Positions 58,835-64,000 of a DNA stretch of 64,000 bases are shown piece by piece. How positions within the stretch are numbered: position 1 is the first letter of the stretch; every line of letters begins with the position of its first letter. The stretch is from the NCBI GenBank assembly GCA_905479975.1, contig CAJQOS010000053.1:25660-89659 (forward strand). The letters are read 5' to 3'. The position numbers and the translations under genes are program-made. Under the pieces are notes generated by a model. That model was not told the origin of the DNA. It searched no databases and saw only the letters and a program-made list of their open reading frames with translations. This DNA comes from an uncultured Puniceicoccaceae bacterium (lineage in GTDB: Bacteria > Verrucomicrobiota > Verrucomicrobiia > Opitutales > Coraliomargaritaceae).

Positions 58835-59239
58835 ATGAAAACCTGGACCCCAGAAGAAGTCGACCCGGAGTTTGAACTCACTCCGATGATCGACGTCGTG
58901 TTCCTACTCATCGCGTTTTTCATGACATTGATCAGCTTCATCAGCGCCGAACTCATTGAGCTCAAGCTGCCAGAAGCCAAGCAAGCGACGATCCCGGAAG
59001 ATCCGGGCGAGCGGCAATACGTCTCCGTTGATCTCGCAGGACAGGCCTATTATGGTGCTTATCCGATCAGCTACGAGGCACTCCCCGCCGCTCTAGTCGC
59101 CACGCGCACCGCACAGCCCACTATGAAGGTTTATCTTCGGGCAGATGCGGACACCCCTCATCGTCATGTCAATCGCGTCATGGAGGCCTGCGCAGAAGCA
59201 GGCGTCTTTGACCTCATCTTCGCCTCAAATAAGGATTAA
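58835..59239 (+). CDS. exbD: ExbD/TolR family protein, first copy
   Basis: This has 134 residues with one membrane helix near the N-terminus, FELTPMIDVVFLLIAFFMTL, carrying the proton-relay Asp. A periplasmic dimerisation domain ends VMEACAEAGVFDLIFASNK. It pairs with ExbB to form a proton-driven rotary-type motor. It differs strongly from the second ExbD in the periplasmic part, so the two may form heterodimers. It ends 2 bases before the next gene. Confidence 0.9.
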   Translation: MKTWTPEEVDPEFELTPMIDVVFLLIAFFMTLISFISAELIELKLPEAKQATIPEDPGERQYVSVDLAGQAYYGAYPISYEALPAALVATRTAQPTMKVYLRADADTPHRHVNRVMEACAEAGVFDLIFASNKD

Positions 59240-59241
59240 CT

Positions 59242-59676
59242 ATGGCTGCTGTTAATAAAGTTTTAGAATCCGAGGACAAAGTCGACATCACACCGATGAT
59301 CGACGTGGTGTTCCTACTGTTGATTTATTTCATGTTCCTGCCCCTCCAACAAGAGGCCGACATTGGAATCAAATTACCCAGTGCCACACCACCGGCCGAG
59401 AACCTCAAGTTGCCCAGTGAGCATATTATCGAGATCTTCCCGAATGGTTTGATCCTGCTCAACGGCGCACCAATGGACTCGTCAGACGACCGCATCATGG
59501 CTCGCCTCTCCACCACCCTGACTCGACTGCGCATGTCCTCGGACCGCCTGGGTGACGATACCGTGGTGAAGATTCAAGCCGACCCGGACTCGCCTCACAA
59601 ACGCTCGATCGACGTGCTCAATGCCTGCTCCAAAGCAGAGATCAGTAAGGTCTCCTTTGCCGCCTACGGCCTATAG
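59242..59676 (+). CDS. exbD: ExbD/TolR family protein, second copy
   Basis: This has 144 residues. The membrane helix KVDITPMIDVVFLLLIYFMF carries the conserved Asp, followed by a periplasmic domain (HIIEIFPNGLILLNGAPMD, SIDVLNACSKAEISKVSFAA). It is almost joined to the first copy, so both are made from one transcript. A strong terminator follows 29 bases after the stop, before the TonB-like genes. Confidence 0.9.
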   Translation: MAAVNKVLESEDKVDITPMIDVVFLLLIYFMFLPLQQEADIGIKLPSATPPAENLKLPSEHIIEIFPNGLILLNGAPMDSSDDRIMARLSTTLTRLRMSSDRLGDDTVVKIQADPDSPHKRSIDVLNACSKAEISKVSFAAYGL

Positions 59677-59704
59677 CATTCGACATATGTGTTGATTGAA
59701 TACG

Positions 59705-59746
59705 ACGAGCCCGCCCCCACTGGCGGGCTCGTTTTTTTTTTTTTTC
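59705..59746 (+). terminator. Strong terminator after exbD2
   Basis: ACGAGCCCGCC (59705-59715) pairs perfectly with GGCGGGCTCGT (59722-59732), 6-base loop, followed by a run of about 15 T. It separates the ExbBD genes from the TonB-like genes, at least partly. Confidence 0.95.
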
Positions 59747-59776
59747 CCACCATATATATTCCTGTAATTTTTAAGT

Positions 59777-61156
59777 ATGCTTCCCCCCACTAAAAAGAAA
59801 AAGATGAACCCGCTATTGATGAAAGTCATCGTCATCAGCGTAGGTATGCACGTCATTGCAGGCTTCATTGCCGGTATTATTACCGTCGCCAACATTGTCA
59901 TCCAAGAGGATACGCAATTCGAAGAGCCACCCGTCGTGGAAATAGAAGAGCCACCGCCACCGGTCAAGGTGCAGATCAAGCCGCAGCAACCCAAGCAGCA
60001 GCAGGCACAGCGCCTCAGCATGCGCCCGGTCGCCAACATTCCAGTCGCTCAGGTCGACGTCAATTTGCCCGACATGGATCAAAGCTTCACCGTCAGCGCC
60101 GGGCTCGGTGGCATCGGCGGCGGACAACTACTCGGCGGTACCCGTGGCAGTATTGGCATGGGACTCTCAGATGTCAGCGTGTTCGGCCTCAAGACACGCG
60201 CCGAACGCATCCTCTTCGTCATCGATGCGAATCGCCAAATGGTCACCGACAAAAAAGGCGGTTTGAATAGCTACAAAGTCATTAAAGATGAGATCACCGA
60301 CATGGTCGGCAACCTCTCCGCTGGCACGCTGTTTAACGTCATGCTGCAAGACCGCAGTCGGACGATGCTGTTCAAGCCACAGCTTAGCTCCGCTGGGGCG
60401 GAGGTGCATCAGCAACTGATCCAATGGATCACTCCGATCAATGCCGACGCGATCAATGTGGGCCTGGAAAAGAACCCGGCCGCCAAGAAGCCCAAACTAA
60501 CAGCCCTTGCCGACGAAGAAGTGCATAAAGTCTTACCACACGGCCACCGAGGCAACGAGACGGCCTTCATGACTCAATACGCACTGGAACAAAATGTAGA
60601 TGCGATCTTCTTCATCACCGGTTACCACCGCGGCTTCGAAAAACTGCGACGCGGCATGAATGAGCGTGAACGAGCCACTTTTGATCGAGCAGTCGCGAAG
60701 CCCGATTACATCAAACAAATGGCCGAGCATAAAGCGGAATTTCCGCAAATGCAGGCGCGGGTCAAAGCCGAGATGGCCAAAATCAATGCGGAACGTAAGG
60801 CGAAGGGGCAGCCCGCGCGCGTGCTGTCACAACGGCACGGAATTTATTCCGATGCGGGTGAGCTCGGGCTCAAATGGAAAACGAATCGCCCCCATCACCC
60901 CCCGACCAGCTTTGAGATCAAAGATCATCTGGTGAGCAAATATTTCCGTAACCTGCTCGACGAACTCTACGAGAACAACGACAAGCCGGTGCCATCAGTG
61001 AATGTCATACTCTTTCTCGCTGGCGATGAGACGTTCGACAAAAACGCGAAAATACTACTGGATAAATACGTGCGCTTCTTCCGTGGTAAAAACCGCGTCA
61101 TTCGCGGCGAAGACGAGATCAAGAGCGCCCGTAGTTCGAAGAATACCAAGAACTAG
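59777..61156 (+). CDS. TonB-shaped protein with a degenerate VWA-like domain, copy 1
   Basis: This has 459 residues. A short basic cytoplasmic end (MLPPTKKKKMNPLL) and a membrane helix (GMHVIAGFIAGIITVANIVI) are followed by a Pro/Glu/Lys/Gln spacer (EEPPVVEIEEPPPPVKVQIK) as in TonB. The expected TonB C-terminal domain is absent. Residues about 140-300 look like a VWA domain: RAERILFVIDANRQM, where the metal-site DxSxS is replaced by DANRQ, and AGTLFNVMLQDRS. A Lys/Glu helix (about 305-350) and a C-terminal VPSVNVILFLAGDE strand region follow. It is probably driven by the ExbBD upstream. No family name is certain. Confidence 0.75.
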   Translation: MLPPTKKKKMNPLLMKVIVISVGMHVIAGFIAGIITVANIVIQEDTQFEEPPVVEIEEPPPPVKVQIKPQQPKQQQAQRLSMRPVANIPVAQVDVNLPDMDQSFTVSAGLGGIGGGQLLGGTRGSIGMGLSDVSVFGLKTRAERILFVIDANRQMVTDKKGGLNSYKVIKDEITDMVGNLSAGTLFNVMLQDRSRTMLFKPQLSSAGAEVHQQLIQWITPINADAINVGLEKNPAAKKPKLTALADEEVHKVLPHGHRGNETAFMTQYALEQNVDAIFFITGYHRGFEKLRRGMNERERATFDRAVAKPDYIKQMAEHKAEFPQMQARVKAEMAKINAERKAKGQPARVLSQRHGIYSDAGELGLKWKTNRPHHPPTSFEIKDHLVSKYFRNLLDELYENNDKPVPSVNVILFLAGDETFDKNAKILLDKYVRFFRGKNRVIRGEDEIKSARSSKNTKN

Positions 61157-61180
61157 CCGGAACCCACCGAATTTCAAACA

Positions 61181-61212
61181 AAAGGCAGCCGATCAATAGG
61201 CTGCCTTTTTTT
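61181..61212 (+). terminator. Terminator after VWA-like copy 1
   Basis: AAAGGCAGCC (61181-61190) pairs with GGCTGCCTTT (61199-61208), 8-base loop, followed by T-run. It lies between the two tandem copies. Confidence 0.9.
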
Positions 61213-61292
61213 GTGCGTATCACCGCCCCTTTCATTGATTGATTTCATACGGCGAACTTGACGAAACTCGTCGGTAGCGCTTTCTTTAAAGT

Positions 61293-62675
61293 ATGCTCCC
61301 CCCCGTTAAAAAGAAAAAGATGAACCCGCTGTTGATGAAAGTCATCGTCATCAGCGTAGGCATGCACGTCATTGCAGGCTTCATTGCCGGTATTATTACC
61401 GTCGCCAACATTGTCATCCAAGAGGATGCGCAATTCGAAGAGCCACCCGTCGTGGAAATAGAAGAGCCGCCACCACCGGTCAAGGTGCAGATCAAGCCGC
61501 AGCAACCCAAGCAGCAACAGGCACAGCGCCTCAGCATGCGCCCGGTCGCCAACATTGCAGTCGCTCAGGTGGACGTCAATTTGCCCGACATGGATCAAAG
61601 CTTCACCGTCAGCGCCGGCCTCGGCGGCATCGGCGGCGGCAGCCTGCTCGGTGGCACGCGTGGCAGTATCGGCATGGGTCTATCCGATGTCAGCGTGTTC
61701 GGCCTCAAGACACGCGCTGAACGCATCCTATTTGTCATCGATGCGAATCGACAAATGGTCACCGATAAAAAGGGCGGCCTCAATAGCTACAAGGTGATCA
61801 AAGATGAAATCACCGACATGGTCGGCAACCTCTCCGCAGGCACACTGTTTAATGTGATGCTGCAGGACCGCAGTCGAACCATGCTGTTCAAACCACAGCT
61901 GACCTCAGCCGGAGCCGAAGTGCACCAAGAACTGATTCAGTGGATCAACCCGATCAATGCCAGCGCCACCAAGGTTGGGCTCGAAGACAACCGACTCGCG
62001 AAGAAACCGCAGCTCAAGACCCTCAATGGCGAAGCGGTCAACACTGCCATACGTCACGGCTGGCGTGGCAATGAGACGGGCTTCATCACACAAGTCGCCC
62101 TAGAGCAAAACGTCGATGCGATCTTCTTTATCACCGCCTAATACCGTGGGTTTGAAACCATCCGTCGCACACTCAACGAGCGTGAAGAAGCCGAATGGCA
62201 GCGAAAAATCGCCAAGCGCGACTACATCAAGCAACTCGCGGAGCATAAGCTGGAAATCCCGAAGATGGAGGCGAGAATCAAAGCCGAGATGGCGAAGATC
62301 AACGCAGAGCGTAAAAAGAAAGGCCAACCAGCACGCGTGTTAGAACAACGCCATGGCGTCTATTCCAATGCCAATGAACTCGGCCTCAAATGGCCCAAAG
62401 GCACCAATCACCCCGGTCATAAGCCCAGTCATGAAATCAAGGATAGTGACGTCTCAAAATATTTCCGCACACTCATCGATGAGCTCTACGAGAATGACGA
62501 AAAGCCCGTGCCTTCGGTCAACGTCGTGCTGTTCCTCGCTGGTGACGAAGAGCTCCGCAAAGAGTGGAAGATACAGCTGGACAAATACGTAAAATTCTTC
62601 CGCGGCAAGAACCGCGTCATCCGCGGCGAAGACGAGATCCAAAGCGCCCGCAGTTCGAAGAATACAAAGAACTAA
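61293..62675 (+). pseudogene. Tandem second copy of the TonB/VWA-like gene, interrupted by one in-frame TAA
   Basis: This paralogue of the gene at 59777 has the same architecture (MLPPVKKKKMNPLLMK, TM helix, EEPPPPV spacer, ILFVIDANRQM). At 62139-62141 the codon aligned with TAC (Tyr) of copy 1 in ITGYHRGFE is TAA. The frame on both sides is identical and stays open to 62675, ending in the same RGEDEIQSARSSKNTKN. Without read-through the product is 282 residues and lacks the C-terminal third. No other damage is seen, so the change is recent, recoded, or a sequencing error. It is listed as a pseudogene with reserve. Confidence 0.7.
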
Positions 62676-62713
62676 AACAGCTGGAAGGACTTTCGCTTCA
62701 CCCAATAGCAAGA

Positions 62714-62843
62714 CATCATTCGTCGCGGACTGGTGAAGTCATTTCGACCACACTGCCTCACCCTCCGCACAGATCGGAACCGCTTCGCGGACTCAAACAG
62801 CAACGCATCATTCGTAGCGGACTGGCGAAGCCATTTCGACCAC
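62714..62843. repeat. Pair of 38-bp direct repeats
   Basis: CATCATTCGT(C/A)GCGGACTGG begins near-identical blocks at 62714-62751 and 62806-62843, which differ at 3 of 38 positions. They lie in the 232-base gap between the TonB/VWA pseudogene and the convergent DUF1080 gene. No coding role is seen. Confidence 0.75.
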
Positions 62844-62907
62844 GCAACCGGAGCATCGCACATGGCAACACCTCGGAGTGCTGTTCTGTTCAATCGAGCG
62901 AGGTTTA

Positions 62908-63783
62908 CTATTTCTTCGACCAGCCTTGCGTCATCGATATGTCCTTCAACTCTGTTGCAGCTGCGTAGTCTTTAGGCATCATTGAAAAACGCTGCAAGAA
63001 TGTCAGAGCATTACGTAATTGAGTCACAGGATGACGCTGCTTCTCCAAACCATCTGACGATAAATTCTGCAGGCCTGCAACATAAGCGGTGACCAGAGCA
63101 TCGCATTCGCTCCATGCCGCTGGATCGTTGTCATACATATAGGCTTCCAGCAAACGCATCATTCGATCAAAGCCCTGCAAATCGGCTGCGCTGGCACGCA
63201 CTTCGGCTGCGATCTCGGCGCGTTTCGCCGTAGTGGCCTCCGCTGAAATGCGACCATCCATGCCACCATCGGCAGGTCGTGGACGTAACGAGCGCACCCA
63301 AACATTACGATAGCGCACCGGGTTGCCGTGATCCTGTAAGCGTATGCGATCCTGCTCGGGATAAACAGTCGTCACGGCCTTGCGCTTCCTCCAACCACCG
63401 CCGCCATCCAGCGCTGTGCTGTCTTGCACGACGACTCCGTTGACCAATACGGTCATTGAACCTTCATCCAGCACGACGCCGTCTTTCACGATTGGGCGAC
63501 GGTAAATAATATCATAACTCTGCCATTGTCCGGGTGCGCGCAGTGCGTTGGCTGCGGGTGGCATGACTCCATAGACCGCACCTGCGGTGCCATCGGGATA
63601 GGTCGGGTTATTATAGTTATCGAGCACCTGCACTTCGATCCCTCCAGGTAAGAACACACCGCTATTGCCACGTCCCTGCCCTGCTCCGGGGAGTTGCTTC
63701 GCATGCGACCATTCAATGTGTAGTTGGCAATCGCTGAACTGCGCCTGCGTTTCGATGTAACCCGCGCCACCGACTCCGAGCAT
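62908..63783 (-). CDS. DUF1080 (3-keto-disaccharide hydrolase-like) protein, N-terminus probably lost
   Basis: This is a concanavalin-like beta-sandwich of the DUF1080 family, often secreted sugar-processing enzymes. Motifs: QFSDCQLHIEWSHAKQLPGA, GRGNSGVFLPGGIEVQVLDNY, GAVYGVMPPAANALRAPGQW, and RIRLQDHGNPVRYRNVWVR. A roughly 100-residue helical C-terminal extension follows. The first Met (63783) lies inside the domain. Family-like residues (ADWTAQEGHM) continue upstream in frame but soon change to unlike, Lys/Arg-rich sequence, with no ATG, GTG or TTG before a stop at 63958. The usual signal peptide and first strands are missing. The intact gene probably began further upstream. Confidence 0.7.
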   Translation of the reverse strand: MLGVGGAGYIETQAQFSDCQLHIEWSHAKQLPGAGQGRGNSGVFLPGGIEVQVLDNYNNPTYPDGTAGAVYGVMPPAANALRAPGQWQSYDIIYRRPIVKDGVVLDEGSMTVLVNGVVVQDSTALDGGGGWRKRKAVTTVYPEQDRIRLQDHGNPVRYRNVWVRSLRPRPADGGMDGRISAEATTAKRAEIAAEVRASAADLQGFDRMMRLLEAYMYDNDPAAWSECDALVTAYVAGLQNLSSDGLEKQRHPVTQLRNALTFLQRFSMMPKDYAAATELKDISMTQGWSKK

Positions 63784-63839
63784 ATGCCCCTCTTGAGCAG
63801 TCCAATCGGCCTTACGTTTATGTAAGCGCTTTTTTTGAC

Positions 63840-63953
63840 GTCGTAATTCTTTCCAATTTGAGGTCGTAGGATTTTGGGGTATTTTTCCGAGCTGTGGTCG
63901 TAAAACATGACCGTCCTCGTCGTAGGATTTGAACGTGTTTTTCCGATGTTTTT
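63840..63953. repeat. Two diverged 57-bp tandem units upstream of the DUF1080 gene
   Basis: GTCGTA recurs at 63840, 63863, 63897 and 63919, giving two units of about 57 bases. Best conserved are GTCGTAGGATTT and TTTTTCCGA at 63863-63890 and 63919-63946, 7 central bases differing. The repeat sits where the DUF1080 N-terminus should be coded. Confidence 0.55.
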
Positions 63954-64000
63954 TGAGTCATTTTTTTGCTACAAGAGTTCGAGTTGCTGGCTGCTTTGCC

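Noticed and set aside
63863..63946. 28-base direct repeats with 28-base spacing, CRISPR-like at first sight
   Set aside because: Only two units, with a 7-base mismatch block inside the repeat, and no cas gene nearby; better described as a diverged tandem repeat.

Overview
The window is a 64 kb piece of a bacterial chromosome with dense coding on both strands, moderately high GC and few Shine-Dalgarno sites. It most likely comes from Verrucomicrobiota, plausibly class Opitutae (Coraliomargarita-like). The best lineage marker is a 53-residue gene at 36219-36380 for the small basic protein family of Verrucomicrobiota and Chlamydiae. The derived Rho, the histone-H1-like lysine-rich tail on a DksA-like protein, and the intergenic repeat style fit this. 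The taxonomic call is inference from family knowledge, not from a search.

Layout. 1-6901 (minus): respiratory complex I genes nuoB-C-D-E-F-G-H, with nuoH cut by the window edge and no nuoA upstream of nuoB. 7099-10049 (plus): glutamate dehydrogenase and Rho, each followed by related dispersed repeats. 10180-17978: a PfkB sugar kinase, a methyltransferase-glycosyltransferase fusion, a YyaL-type thioredoxin-fold protein, MutL, and an amidase-fold protein lacking all catalytic residues. 17991-20930: nucleoside salvage (purine nucleoside phosphorylase, thymidine phosphorylase, divergent deoxyribose-phosphate aldolase). 21183-25199: nitronate monooxygenase, an NAD(P)-binding oxidoreductase, an AI-2E family permease and a low-complexity Asp/Lys-rich secreted protein. 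25246-32493 (minus): a Cus-type heavy-metal efflux system (small Cys/His-rich protein, TolC, adaptor, RND pump). The RND gene carries an in-frame repeat-derived insertion. 32580-39342: two small secreted proteins, phosphatidylserine decarboxylase, a CLC antiporter of the probable fluoride type, the small basic protein, cofactor-independent phosphoglycerate mutase and a Ca/Na antiporter. 39495-44859 (plus): ileS, DksA-like, lspA, manA. 44964-53633: argH, a complete REP-associated transposase unit, a nucleoside transporter, a Cys-rich PAS protein, recN, a Yip1-like membrane protein and an ABC-F ATPase.

53775-62675 (plus) is the most distinctive module. It has two secreted TPR proteins, ExbB, two ExbD proteins, and a tandem pair of TonB-shaped proteins with a VWA-like domain where the TonB C-terminal domain would be. 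The second copy has a single in-frame TAA in an otherwise intact frame. This looks like a proton-motive-force-driven periplasmic machine using a VWA-like effector. The last gene, a DUF1080 protein at 62908-63783, seems to have lost its N-terminus.

A recurring theme is catalytic or zinc-site decay in otherwise intact proteins: the amidase triad, the IleS zinc knuckles, the DksA zinc finger, and the MutL endonuclease and zinc motifs. No rRNA, tRNA, CRISPR array or prophage was recognised.
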